A DNA stretch of 64,000 nt. Origin: Adiantum capillus-veneris. Taxonomy: Eukaryota; Streptophyta; Polypodiopsida; Polypodiales; Pteridaceae. The DNA lies in the NCBI GenBank assembly GCA_014529385.2, contig CM043958.1, positions 87,336,525 to 87,400,524 of the forward strand, written 5' to 3'. Below are positions 34,611 through 46,741 of the stretch, in pieces; positions within the stretch are counted from its first letter, which is position 1; the number at the start of each line of letters is the position of its first letter. A program made the position numbers and the translations under genes. The notes under the pieces were generated by a model. The model saw only the letters and a list, made by a program, of their open reading frames with translations, did no database searches and was not told where the DNA came from.

Positions 34611-35300
34611 TGATCTAGAATTTTTGAGAATTTTTTGGGTATTTTTGACAATTTTTTGCTAATTTTTACTCAAATGTGCTAATTATACTCAGAAAATTGA
34701 TAAATCGCTTAATTCGGGTGAATTGTGGAATGCCGTGGCAAATTTTTTTGTTTTTTGAGTGTTTTTGCATGATAGTTTAAATTTTTTTACGTTTTTAGAT
34801 TTTTGTTGATAAGATTTGATTTTTTATTTATATTTGTGTATTTTATTATTTTTCTGTGTTTTTTTCTATTTTTGTTTGTGTTTTGTGTTTTTTTTTAGAA
34901 TTATTTTTGTGTTTTTTTTATATTTTTGTGTTTTTTATATTTTGTGTTTTTTATGGTATTTTCTTTATTTATTATATTTTAAATGTGGTTTTTAGTAATT
35001 TTGTGCATGTTTTGATTTTTTTGTGTGCTTTTAGAGTTATTTGTGTTTTTTATTTTATTATTTGTGTTCATTTTTGTATTTTTGTAAGTGTTTTTTTATT
35101 TTTTGAGTATTTTATTATTTATTTTATGAGTTTTTTTGAATTTTTTGTGTGATTTTTTGAATTATAGTATGAATTTTGAAATTTTTAATGTGTTTTTTGT
35201 AATTTTTTGTGTGTTTTTGTATTTATTGTTAGATTTATGTGTGTTTTTTAATTTACTTGTGTGATTTTTTATTTTTATTTTTATTTTTTAATTTAAAACT
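34611..35300 (+). repeat. T-rich low-complexity block in E4
   Basis: About 700 bases dominated by TTTTTGTGTTTTT-type words on the plus (transcribed) strand. The apparent frames are artefacts rich in F, Y, V and C. Confidence 0.9.
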
Positions 35301-36260
35301 CACATGTCTCCCGCTAAGCGTTGACCAAGGCTGGCCCGCCGCCTGCTGTCTCGCCGCTATTAACGTTGAACCGCCTGTTGTCTCGCCCGCTTTTGCACCT
35401 GCATTGACGTCCTACGCATTCACTGTTGCCGGCGGGACATCCTACGCCTTCGCTCCCAAGTTATCCTATGCATTCGCTGCTCCCGAATCCTCCTACGCGA
35501 GCATGCTACGCTGCCGAGATCCCCAACGTGTGTAGCCCTGCCAAGACCTCCTACGCGCTGAGCCTTGCCGGCGGGTCTTGCTACGCACACACATGATGGT
35601 GCAGTTATGATGCACGCCAATGATTGCAGCTCTTGCAACTTGTAGCTGAGTCGGTGCTCGCGACCCCACCTGCCATGGTCCCGCCTTGGCTGCCGACGCC
35701 GACCCCACACACACGCACACATCGTCTCTCTAACTCTCTCGCTTTACCTTGCCCGCCTGCAGCGTACTTCCCTGGTCCCGCCTTGCCTGCAGTCGGTGCA
35801 CCCTGGCTTGGCGTATTCGCCACACACACACACGCGCGCGCGCGCTGGCTCACCACCAGAACACACACATAGTAGCTTTAAAATATATAAAAATAAAAAA
35901 ATAATAAGAGCACATTCACACACCCACACACATTCCGCTGGGCCCGCTTGTCTTCAGGTCCGCTGCTCTCGGTGGTCCCGCCCTAGCCTTCAACCGCCTG
36001 AGCTGCTTGGCTTGTAGTACAGGTAAGCGCGCAAACGGGGCGCACACACACATAAAACCAACTCGAGGGACTTGCCTGCTTTCAATACTCGCACCCTTCA
36101 GATTCTGCAGCTGGCCCACTTGGCTGGGCATTTTCGCCACACACGCAGGTCCCCATATAGTACTCACGAGTCGCCAGGCTTGGCTGAGGCTCAACACACA
36201 CACACCTTTGGCAAAACCGGCAGACAACGCTCAGCCGTATTTCTCCTCCACAGCTTGTCA
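35301..36260 (+). other. GC-rich block in E4 with SYAF-type repeats and (CA)n
   Basis: An abrupt switch from T-rich to GC-rich DNA. At about 35404-35585 the word TCCTACGC or a variant recurs six times, in one frame encoding repeated S-Y-A-F. (CA)n and (CG)n runs follow near 35820-35850. There is no gene I can name; it could be a captured host fragment or expanded simple sequence. Confidence 0.5.
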
Positions 36261-37602
36261 TCAGCAGAAAATTCAAAAAAACAATATATAATAATAATAA
36301 AAACGAAAAAAAAAAACACAAGAGAGTGTTCCAACCTTCATTACTTGCTCCCTTTCTCATTTTCTAACGCCTGACAAGCTCTTGCCAGAGACAACAAAAA
36401 AATACAATTCCAATCAAGCAATGTGCCTCATCATTTCATGCTAGCCTTGGACTGATTGTTAAAAATAAAATGCTAAGATGGGGCTTAAAGGAACTCGTGC
36501 TTCAAGAAGTTTCAAATTGTTGACATTGCTTGCGACCTTCCTATAATTGCAAAAATGTGGCCGAAGTAAAAGATTGTGCAAGACATTTTAGTGCTTATAT
36601 TGCATGTATAAATGCTTGGGCACTAACAATTGTGCATTTTTTTGAAGAGAAATTGGCCAATCATGATTCAACATGGGGTTGTGCTTAACCAATTAAGAGA
36701 GTTCAAAATTTGCTTCATCATAAACTCTCTCTTCCTTTTAACATGTATGCCAAAAATGCTAAAGTGAGCATGATTTTGGGAAAATGGTCATTAATTAGCA
36801 TTAAATTGAGGGTTGCTATTGACCATAATATGGTGCTATGAATTAAAATTTGGATTTCGCATCGCTTGATACATTTTAGTGCTACATACGGTAGCTAGAC
36901 CTACGCCTAATGATGACGTGGTAATACATCTTGGCAAAAGCAGCTGCAGTGAATGGTAGTGACCTTAAGGAGGCCGGAAATTGAACATTGCCAGGCAGAA
37001 CTTTCCGTGCAAGTCATCAAAGGAGAAAATTGAAGCTGAAAAATTGAGTGTGCCAAGGATAAGAGTAACAGTGAGGCCGAAAAAGCAACAAAAAAAAAAA
37101 AAGCGGACAAATACGCTTCAGAAGTCGGATGACCTATGGTCACCTGCGTGGTGGTTTAATTTAAATTAAATGCCATATAAAGTGTGTTGTCAACAGGCAA
37201 ATTGAGGTTGTTTTAGTTCAGGTCAAAAGTGTGTTGCTAATCTACAATTTTGTAGATAAAGAGAAAATTTCATCACTCAATCAACTGGAATCGAGGTATC
37301 ACAAAGGGAGTTGCAGTACAGTGGTAAGTATCTTGCCAACTAGTGCTGCAGCTATACAGGTAAATCAGATCGTCGAGATCACAGCTAAGCCTAGCAGAGA
37401 GCTTTGAATGAGGAAAACCATTGGTCACCCGTAGGAGAGGCTAGAAAAAAGGAATACAAGTGCTCAGCAGGTCAGTAACAAGGTTAAAAGAAAAATGGAG
37501 CAGCAGATGTAGCAACCACAGTCAATCGCAACATCAGCAAATCAAAGCAGTTATGATACAGCTTCAAGCTCATTAATAACAGTCAAATCAGTTGGCGTCA
37601 GG
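36261..37602 (+). other. E4 interior, no gene seen
   Basis: Anonymous sequence between the GC-rich block and the coding region. Confidence 0.55.
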
Positions 37603-39190
37603 TTGGAGTTAATAGGTCATTTCAAAGACTTTCCATGCTACATGGATGATGCAGACAATCACTATCTAAAGTCCAAGCAAAATGCTCTGAAAAGCCCGAC
37701 AATACAGGTTTTGGAAGTAGACAAAGCTACCAACATGGCTACTTCACAAGAGAACCTAATGGAAGATTGTTTAGGATCCGTGTACATGACGCTCAAACCA
37801 GGTAGTGAGTTGGACATAATAAAATTGCACAGGCAAGATCTTCCAGAGGTTAGCATTTGTCGAGTCACTGTGCACTTGATAAAGTCAAATTACAAGGACA
37901 AAAACTATAGCAGTCTCTATAGAGATATGGAAGGTAGATGGTACAAAGCAGAAACACCTCAACAAGCGACGGAAGAGCCAAATCAATGCTTCATAGCTCA
38001 GGAAGATGGTTCAAAGTTGGGTTACAAATACATGTCGACAAGGGGTAATATTTACCGCTTGATAATGAGCTTACCTTTAGCTTCTAATGCAGATACAGTG
38101 GTAGCTTAGAACAGAGAAATCACTCAAGATACAGGGCCTACTATAATCAATCTGCCAAAAAATGAAGACACTGTCAACAGGAAGGAATTCCTTGAAGCCA
38201 TGTGTAAACGACAGTGGCCTTCAACCACTTCAGAAGTCAACAAGCAACCTGAACCAATAGCCCTTCATTGGATCCACGAAACGAGATGGAAAGATCCAAT
38301 TTATGTAGATTCTGATGGACAAAGATGGGTTCAAGTCACGCGGGTAAGGACACTTAGCGAGTCAGTTCCTAGGACACTATGGGAAACACGCATTGGAGAC
38401 AAGAGCTATGATATAGATGGAAGATGCTATGAATTAGATCTTATTGCAGATAAATTCTCGGAAAGAGCTGCAGTTTTCATCTTGTCACCTTCAACTCCAC
38501 AAGACCAAATTGAGCAACGGACACATGACGAAATGATATCTAACCAGGTAAATATTGGTCACACTGCCACTATTGCACAAAATCAATCACTAGAAGATAG
38601 GGAAGTGCACTAAAAGCTCTAGGCTTCCACTGACACATGATCAGACTTTGAATTTGTATGAGCACAATTCAACTCCTTTCATTACACAGATGAGTACCAC
38701 AACACAACAGTCACAGGTACAGAACACTACACATGCACCACAAAATGTACCAACACAAACACACATACAATCAATGGAAGAATCGGCTATTGAGTTAGCA
38801 CGACTTCACAAATACCTAGCTCAATCAGCTGAGCTAGATGACAAATCTAGAATATCCACATCTGGCATAAGAAAGATGCCTCTTACAGATAGGGAACACT
38901 CTCGGATGGGGGGAGTCCAATCTCCACCTCACTTACTGCAATCAGGACAACCCTATCAACTGCAAACAGGAAAAGAGAGTCACAATACTCTCTTACAATT
39001 CAGCAGACAACAGAAGCCAAATACAGGATCGAATCAACAACATAGTCCTAAGACTATACAGAATCCACAGATAAAGGATCACATGTTCATAACAGACATA
39101 GAATTAAAGTTGGTCATTGAAGAAGGGGCTCAAACGACCATCTACCAGGGTTATAATGGAAGCTATTCAAGCTTCTTGAGAATGCCATAG
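37603..39190 (+). pseudogene. E4 coding region, N-terminal part, unknown protein
   Basis: Three consecutive open stretches: 37603-38109 (168 codons), 38200-38613 (137 codons, same frame after a TAG and a gap) and 38648-39190 (180 codons, frame shifted). The first two look like real protein: mixed composition with related short blocks (YRDMEGRWYKAE, VDSDGQRWVQVT and YDIDGRCYEL) that suggest a repeated beta-strand unit. The third is Q/T/H-rich and probably disordered, like a gag spacer. I recognise no family. Position upstream of a zinc knuckle in an LTR element makes a gag role likely. At least one stop and one frameshift break it. Confidence 0.55.
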
Positions 39191-39228
39191 TCAAAAAAGA
39201 TAAGGGCAATCAGTCAAAGCCAGCGTCA

Positions 39229-39870
39229 GTGTTGGTTTTCAAGTATCTACATGTCATGTTGATGACATATTTGATCAAAGATACTATAGGCAACAAATAC
39301 CAACAATATTATGGACAGATACCTCGACCAGGTATAGAACAAATAGGAATAGATGTGCATTGCTACGAATGTGGCATTGATCATTTAATACCCAATTGCC
39401 CAGTAAAGATGCACTTAGATATGATGAAGCAGCAAAACCAAGACAGTATCAGACTGCAAGCAGCAGATTCATTAAAGCAGACGTCTCCAAATAGGAAGTC
39501 GCCAGAAAGAAAGCATATCTTGTCAAAGGATACCAGAGACAAACTGATGACTAAAATATTGGAGGTCAAAGGCGTCAATGATATTTCGATTGAAAATCAA
39601 GCTGCCAAAAAAGATCAGCTACAAAAGATGGTCTCAAATAGCTTGGAATTTTTTCGGCCTGAAGTCGAAAGATCCAACAAAGATGCAGCGAACGAACCAA
39701 TGACAGAGGAAGTGGATGAAGAAATTATCTGTGACCCAGAACCAGAGCAGGTACGGGCAGTCAAGGACTTGCCACTGAAGATTTCAGCAAAAAGCAGAAA
39801 TGTGGAATCAAAGATTCTACATTTTAATGCTAATAGCACAGATAGTTCAGCACTAGTGAATGTAACTTAG
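39229..39870 (+). pseudogene. E4 zinc-knuckle protein segment
   Basis: 213 codons with a zinc knuckle at residues 45-57: CYECGIDHLIPNC, spaced C-x2-C-x3-H-x4-C, one residue shorter than the retroviral C-x2-C-x4-H-x4-C. The E5 gag has the near-identical CNQCGIDHLIVQC. The rest is charged and probably disordered (SPNRKSPERK, EEVDEEIICDPEPEQ). It ends at a TAG; the same frame reopens at 39922. Likely the nucleocapsid part of a gag-like polyprotein binding element RNA. Confidence 0.65.
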
Positions 39871-39921
39871 AATTCAACAAAGCCAGAGATCAAATCTCAA
39901 AGCCAAGAAACAGACGTCTCA

Positions 39922-41284
39922 ATGTGTTCAAAGGCAGACTTGAATGAAAAGGCAGAGGCGGTCATAAAGTCAAATCCTAACATTGTCTCGCCAATGGAAG
40001 ATGCCACAGAACCAAAGGTGACACAAATCACAATTAACTTGCAATCACAATCAATGGTGCATCAAGCACATGAAGCCTATCAAAAGACCTACAAACAGAT
40101 CAATAAAGAGCAATGTGAACCAAAGGCCACGGTAAGCATTGCATATGGAGAAAAGAGTCAACATACTTCTGTCCAACTGGCAGAGGAAATTAAAGACTCA
40201 AACAGATTTTCAAAAATAGAGGCACAAAGGACTATTCAAGTCAGTTTAGATGCAGAACTCACCAAAGCATGTCATCCACAAGCAAAGAAGCCCAACAAGG
40301 AAGTCACAAATGCAGCTAAACAATCAATGCGAACAGCTGTGGATTCAACACCCCAGGGAAAGATAGACCAACAATCTAGACTAAAGTATAAAAAGGTCTT
40401 TCAGCCAAAATACCCAACCCACAGTAAACAAAGACACAAGCAGCACATCAAAACCTATGTTGCGGCCAATGACATCAATGTCAAAAGATCCAGTTTGGGT
40501 AAATGATCCTAGTCCAAACAATTCAGGTAAACAAATGGGATGGATTGCCTCCCAGTACAGCTTAGAAGAGCAAGGCTACTACAGTGGTCAACCAAATGTT
40601 TGGTTACCTAAACCAAAGATATCAAGCTATACAGTAGCAAGTGTCTTCAAACCAAAACAACAAATAGGTAAATCAAGATCAAATTCAACTCAAAAGAGGA
40701 GATTGAACAATAGGGCTAGAAACAGGTTCAAAAACCATTCGCAATCTAGAAGCCCTACATATCTTCAAGGGAATTGACCAATCATGATTCCCAAAAATAA
40801 CACGGAACAGATACAATTGAATCCAAAAGTACAGACAAAAATATTTATGCCATCAAATATACTTCAAGCACAGGGATATTACAAAGGACAAAAACAAATC
40901 TGGCTACCCAAGGCACCAAGACCAGATTTTACACAACTTGAAGATACTTACAGCTACAAACACCGACAGATCAAGGATACACATCCAAAAATTCAATATG
41001 TCGTCTGTAAAAATAAGCCAACAACAAATAGCAGATACATATGGGTGCCAAAACAGACAAACGAGCAGAAGAAGATTGAAGTCATCTCCCACTTCCAACA
41101 AAATGAAACTAGACAATCTTCTCAGATGATGGACCAAAAGTTAAAACAAGCAATTTTGACAACCAAGGTCACCCAGGTATGGCAGAAAAAACATACTTTG
41201 CCAATATGGTCCTTTAATAACCCTCTTTTTGAGGATCTGAGCTCCAAATGTCTAGATATATACTTTGTTGAGAGCTCAAGATAG
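39922..41284 (+). pseudogene. E4 W-P-K repeat region
   Basis: Three overlapping or adjacent frames (39922-40506, 40457-40777, 40784-41284) encode a lysine/glutamine-rich tail with a repeated unit. Two copies have QGYYxGxxxxWLPK (QGYYSGQPNVWLPK near 40572-40613; QGYYKGQKQIWLPK near 40871-40912), with nine residues from the first G of GYY to W in each. A shorter RYIWVPK lies near 41032-41052. E5 carries the same unit (QGYYEGNDQIWVPK) after its integrase. I know no function for the unit. One frameshift and one TGA interrupt it. Confidence 0.6.
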
Positions 41285-42207
41285 TAGTCAAGTCAAGTCA
41301 AAAAAAAAAGTCAAGAGTCGGGCAGCTGAGCCAATAAATGAGCAAAGTGTTAGACCTAAGTTTGAAGTCCTAATACTTTTATGTGGTCTATGAGTCTAGC
41401 TAATTAGGCTACAGCTCAAGCTGGAAGAGTTGAGAGTAATAATATCAAGCCGCTCATTCTGGATAGGTGAGCATAGTCAATATTTTATTTTAATCATGGT
41501 GGAGAGGCAAAGTGTTCAAAACGAAACACACACACTTGTGCACATTAGGAGAGTGGAAACCATTGCATCAAACGTCCTTCTCAAGAGTAGTGAAAGCTAG
41601 TGAAGTGAATTTAATTTACTTTCTTAGCTGCATTAACTCTAAGGTGCACCCATCAATACTCTTCTCTCGCACAGCATAATCTTACCCATGCATAAATCAG
41701 TGCAAGCATATCGAATGTCCCATAATTGGACATTTGCATTACGCACTCTTTATTGTTCCACCCATGCACTCACCTTGCAGGTACACGCAACAACAAAGCA
41801 ACTCCAGAATCAAGGCAGATCATCGACCCTTTTCAAGGGACAGAAGGCTTAAACAATTCACTTTCACGTTATTTATATAAGCCCACTCAATTCAATCCCT
41901 AAACACCCATCATTGTATATTCCCATAATAAGATCACATACCTTTGGGCACTTTTTCCCATGAGGTTTTTCCCCATTGGTAATCCAGGGTTTCCAGACCC
42001 TAACGTACTATACCTAGCTTTTTATTTTGCTTTATTCCCATAATAACTCAAGCCAATTGCTTTTACTTGAACCCAAATGCCTAATCTCATATTACACCAA
42101 CAAGTCAACCCAGCAGCTTACAACTCTTCAAAACAACATTCACCACCAACTTCAAATCTCTCCACTGCCAACCAACCAGGCAGCGCACGAGGACGTGCAC
42201 TGAAATC
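41285..42207 (+). other. E4 3' untranslated region
   Basis: No coding content recognised between the last frame and the polypurine tract. Confidence 0.6.
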
Positions 42208-42219
42208 GGACAGAGGGAG
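42208..42219 (+). promoter_or_regulatory. E4 polypurine tract
   Basis: GGACAGAGGGAG directly precedes the right LTR. Confidence 0.8.
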
Positions 42220-43200
42220 TGTTTGGCGGCTAAGTCAACAATGGCCAAACGGACCAGTCAAAGATGCTATTTACTATTTTTAGTAAATGCTAACGAGGCC
42301 AGATGATGCGGATGCGAAGTAAAGATGAATATGAAGCAAATACAAGCAACAAATACAGAGAAGAGTTGGAATCGATGACTATCTATGGAGTTACGGTCAC
42401 AATTGACGGTCACTTAAGTTTTAGGATTTTTCGTCAAATGACCGCAAATGCGGGTTGTAATTATGTTTTGGGCTCATCAAGAGTTCCAAGTTGTAAACAT
42501 TGAGCTATATTTAGATACTAGGCAGTGCAGATAGCAGATTAAGTGAGTTTGGCCATTTGGGTGCCCGACCACTTCTAAAAAGCCTAGAGAGTATACAACT
42601 CAAAACACACAATGTGAAAGGGGATTCTTACTCACTTGAGATAAGCTTTGTGAAGAAGGAGATGGCTATGGAGTTCTTGAGCTTTCTACGTGCGTGCATG
42701 GACGATTCGGCCTCATGCCAATAGCTAAACTCTAACCTCTTCTCTCTCATTTGCTCATGGTGTAATCAATGCTTGATTAATCAAAGATTAGTGTCTGATT
42801 TGTTGATTAATCTCTATCTTTTTTCATATTTCCCTCTTGTTTAAGCATGCTACTAAGTGTGTGTAGGCTTGTGTAGAGTGTTGGTGCCCAGTGTGGTCAT
42901 TCTATGCTATTCTATGCTCATTGTGTGCTTGATTAGAGTTGGATTAGTGATTGATTAGAAAGTAGTGCGTGATTAAGCTTGTGTGTGAGAGATTAGGCCG
43001 AATGGTAGAGTAAGTAGTGTGCTCACTCCTCGTAGCAACATCATACCCACTCTGTAGCTTTCTTTGTGTGTAGGTTTCACCTTCTAATCCTCCATTTGGC
43101 ACGCACAAGCCACTTGTGTGTTTCCATGCCCTAGCCGGATCCTACTCCTCGGATTTACATTATGTTGATGTCCTCCCTATGCTAGGATGACGTCCCAACA
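42220..43200 (+). mobile_element. E4 right LTR
   Basis: 981 bp, TGTTTGGCGGC...GTCCCAACA, the same length as the left LTR. Confidence 0.95.
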
Positions 43201-44496
43201 CATGACTTGTTACAATACAATCTTTGTGTTCCTTGTGACCTAGGTGATGCAATGAAGATGGAAAGCTTAATGCATCATGAGCTTAACATAAACTTTGTGG
43301 AAAGCATTAACTATCCCAAGCCTCAGTCCCAAGACCTCAAACACCTTCGAAGGTGGAGAGAGCTAGCAGGGAATGAGGGTAGGGAAGAGGAAGAAGAAAC
43401 ATTTCATAGGAGAAAGAATTAGTTCCTCACTTATCATCACTCTTCTTGCTAGCATACATAATAACATAGTAATGAATATGGAGAAGATGGCAAGCTTAAG
43501 CATTGAAGCATGGCTCTTGGTTGGATTTGCATTCCATAGCCAAGAGTGTTGGTGTAGGCTCTCAACCTCTCTACTTGCTTGGAGAAGGAGAGGGAACTCT
43601 TGCACTTTGCACAATACACAATGAGTGTGTGTGGGAGAGTATACCTCTCAAGCATGCCCCCTACTTTCTTTGGTCCCCTCTTCTAGCACAAGCTTAAATC
43701 TCATTGGACCTCTGTCAACCTGGCCAATCACATGCAGGATGCATACCAAGCAAGCATGCTAGCCTTGGGACAAGTGTCCCCCTTTCCCCTTTGAGAGAGA
43801 GGACGATAAATGCAAAAGCAACATTATCATTGGACCCCTTGGGAGGCCAACCAATAGGCTTAGGACACTCCTTGAGGGTAACCTAGCAAGGGGCTTGACA
43901 TGTGTCCTACTTGCCTCTTGGGCAAGGGGTACCCTTTGGGAGAGAGAGTGGTCAAGCAACCACCCCCCCTTCTTGCATGGCTCGCCCCCTCCTTGTAGGG
44001 ATATTATTTGACTTTTGTGACACCTCAAGCCCCTCAACCTTGGGCCCAATTCTCACCACAAGCACAACCCTTAAGCCCCTCAAGCTTGAACTGGGTTCCC
44101 ACCTCAAGTACAACCCTAGCATCTCAAGCATGACAATCATCGCAAGCATCTCGATCATCAAGCACTTCAAGCATCTCAATCATTAGGCATGAAAAGCACC
44201 TCAAGCTTGGGCCGCTCCCACCTCAAGCTAGCTTACCTAAGGCTAAAGGACTTTTAACACTAACTATTGGAGGTCTTTAATGAAGCTAACCCTAAGGTCT
44301 TTTAAGCTCCATTGGTTAGCCTTGCTCTTTCAGACCATCTCTCATTTGGACCCCTTTACCAGTGGCCCCGTATTGAGATAGATCTGTAAGCACATGTCTA
44401 TATTCTAACCCTTGTTCCTGTTTATTCTCCCACATTAAATGACCAGTTTAATATGAGAAAATCATTTGGGTTGGTTAGATATTAGATTTTATGACA
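43201..44496 (-). mobile_element. E3 right (5') LTR, second part
   Basis: Continues the E3 LTR after E4, beginning with the CATGA flank. It matches the left LTR from 43336 on and the solo LTR throughout. It ends ...TATGACA at 44496, where PPR-like host sequence begins. Because the left end of E3 is deleted, the E3 target duplication cannot be verified. Confidence 0.9.
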
Positions 44497-46283
44497 CTCT
44501 AGATGCAATCACCTATGCTTTGTCTTGAAGGAATGTGGCACTACGCAAGACGCTAATATGGGCAACAAAATTCATGATGAAATTGTTAGTTAGGATTTGC
44601 TAAAAAAAGAAGATGTGCTTGGCATCGCCTTGGTTGACATGTATGCCAAATATAGTGTCCTTTAGAAAAAGCACAAAAAGTGCTTGGAGAGATTCTTATA
44701 TAGAATGTTGACTCTTGGAACACATTGATTGTCGGATATGTGGAGCAAAAGTAGGGCCAAAAAGATGTGGTGTACTCCAGAAAGCACAAAGAGTTCTTCA
44801 AGAGCTGTCTATTCGCTAAGTCTTAGAATGCATTGATTGTGGAACATGCCGCACAATGGCAGAGCAAAGAAGCTTTGGACTATTTTCAACTGATGCAAAG
44901 TGAGCGCATCTCTCTAGATGCAATCACATATGTTTGCATCTTGAAGGCATGTGTCAATTTGGAAGATGCTAAGATGGGCAAAAGAGCTCACGATCATATT
45001 TTTAGTCAAGGATCATTAAAAAAAACGGTATGCTTGGCACTACCTTGGTTGACATGTATGCCAAATGTGGCAGGTTCCAGAAGCCCTGAGCTGTTTTCAA
45101 TAGATGCGAAGCAAAGACATTGCTCCAGATGCAATTACCTTTGCTTTCATCTTCAAGTCATGTAGCACTACACAAGATGTTGATATGGGCAAAAAAATTC
45201 ATGATAATATTTTTAGTCAAGGGATGCTGAAAAAAGAAGTTGTGCTTGGCATTGCCTTGGTCAACATGTATGACAAATATGGTGTACTTGAAAAAAAGCA
45301 CAAAAAGTGCTTCAGGATCTTCTTGTATGGAATGTCAACTCTTGGAACACACTGATTACAAGATACACAAAACAAAGGTAGGGCTAGGAAGATGTGGTGT
45401 ACTTCAAAAAGCACAAAGAGTTCTTGAGGAGCCGCCTGCCCGAAATGTTAAGTCTTAAATTCACTGATTGCGGGATATGCCGAATAGGGGTGGGGCTAGG
45501 AAGCTCTAAATTGTTTTTAGTTGATGCAAAATGGGCACATCTCTCTAGATGCAATCACCTATGCTTGCATCTTAGAGGCATGTGGGAATTTGGAAGACGC
45601 TGAGATGGGCATAAGAACTCACGATGATATTGTTAGTTGGGGCTTATAAAAGAAAAACGTTATGCTTGGCACTGCCTTGGTTGACATGTATGCTAAATGT
45701 GGCAAAGCTAGGAAGCTCTGGGCTATTTTTAACTGATGCAAAGCAAGGCATCTCTCCAGATGCAATCGACTATGCTTTTGCCTTGAAGTCATGTGACACT
45801 GATTTCAAGATATCCGGAACACGGGCAGGTCCTGGAAGCTCTGGACTGTTTTCAGCAGATTTAAAGCGAGGGCATCTCTTTGGATAGCTTGTGGAGAAAA
45901 CAGAAATGGAGAGAGAAGTATATTGCACAACACATATGCCACTTGTGTTTTTCTAGACTTTTAGAGTCTCTTCACCTCGCACTCTTATGCATAGATATGA
46001 AGGACAAAGTAAGTATGACAAATCGGATGAAATTTGATAAAGGAGGGATTGTGGCCACAGGGATGCAGTGGACAAACGACTTGTAGAGAGCACGATAATT
46101 ACAAGGATGGTAGAGACAATGATGATGGATGCAAAGACAGAACCGAGGGGGGTTGAGATGATAGAAATCCTAGCTCTTAAGACAACATCAACCGTAGAAA
46201 CAAAAGTTAGTTTAATGCTTACTAAAGTTCTTAACGAGCTTTCTATTCGAAATGTAGTCTCTTTGAACATGTTGATTAGATGA
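44497..46283 (+). pseudogene. decayed PPR (pentatricopeptide repeat) gene, PLS type
   Basis: PPR proteins bind organelle RNA and guide its editing, splicing or stability. Repeated fragments of one consensus occur in several frames: DAITYVCILKACVNLEDAKMGKRAHDHIFSQ-type units start near 44502, 44917, 45127, 45546 and 45757. Companion words are GIALVDMYAKC-like, VLEE..ARNV-like and ALDYFQLMQSERISLDA. The last recognisable piece is LNELSIRNVVSLNMLI near 46225-46275. Stops and frameshifts every 50-100 codons rule out function. The E3 element is inserted at its left edge (44496/44497), so the gene may once have extended across. Confidence 0.82.
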
Positions 46284-46600
46284 GCTACCTACTATTTTTG
46301 TGACAAGGACCCAAATACAAAAGTAAACAAACAAGTTGACATAACCGTGGTGTGGACTTTGAATATCAACTTATCAGAGAGAAATTTAGGTTCATTATCT
46401 TGTTCTTGAATACCATGAGTATGTAGTAGAAAATGGACTATGAGACAAGGCTTGCATTTCATTTCTTATAAATTTTGGAGAGACACAATGTTGAATTTCC
46501 ACTATTCTTTTGTATGGCACTTCCATAGACCGTGCACTATTTACTTTTTTATATAATTTCAAATTTTCATGGTATGGAAAGTCTACCTCTTGTTTTGCTT
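46284..46600. other. no gene seen
   Basis: AT-rich sequence between the PPR remnant and the E6 LTR; part may be the U5 end of that LTR. Confidence 0.45.
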
Positions 46601-46726
46601 TTGTGAAAGGGCGGTAGTAATGTGTGTGCTAGTCTCCACCCAACCGTGCTATCTTATAGCCTCTCCCTAGCGTACACACTATCCGGTCGTGCCGGTGGCC
46701 TTGCCCATAGGACCCATGTCCTTACA
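46601..46726 (-). mobile_element. E6 3' LTR, start visible, far end undefined
   Basis: On the element strand it begins TGTAAGGACATGGG right after the polypurine tract, with a TATA-like CTATAAGAT at 46651-46660. I could not match a 5' LTR at the other end of E6, so the length is unknown. Confidence 0.6.
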
Positions 46727-46741
46727 TTACCCCCCCCTTGG
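46727..46741 (-). promoter_or_regulatory. E6 polypurine tract
   Basis: The element strand reads CCAAGGGGGGGGTAA directly before the LTR. Confidence 0.8.

Larger units (their letters stand above)
32224..43200 (+). mobile_element. E4: pol-less LTR retrotransposon nested in the E3 LTR, 10,977 bp
   Basis: A complete LTR element on the plus strand: two 981-bp LTRs (about 26 substitutions and no indels by eye, near 2.7 percent), a tRNA-Asp-type primer site, a polypurine tract and near-matching flanks CATCA/CATGA. Outside it the E3 LTR continues collinearly, so E4 inserted into E3. The 9-kb interior shows no RT, RNase H or integrase. Its coding region (about 37600-41284) carries a zinc knuckle and W-P-K repeats also found in E5. 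It is probably non-autonomous. Confidence 0.93.

Noticed and set aside
34856-35152. 98-codon hydrophobic frame that looks like a membrane protein
   Set aside because: It is produced by T-rich low-complexity DNA (TTTTTGTGTT words), giving F, Y, V and C by composition.
37603-41284. E4 coding region as an integrated pararetrovirus (caulimovirid)
   Set aside because: It is bounded by LTRs, primer site and polypurine tract, and no movement protein or RT motif is visible.
32219-43205. Perfect 5-bp target duplication of E4
   Set aside because: The flanks are CATCA and CATGA, differing by one base, so I report them as near-matching only.
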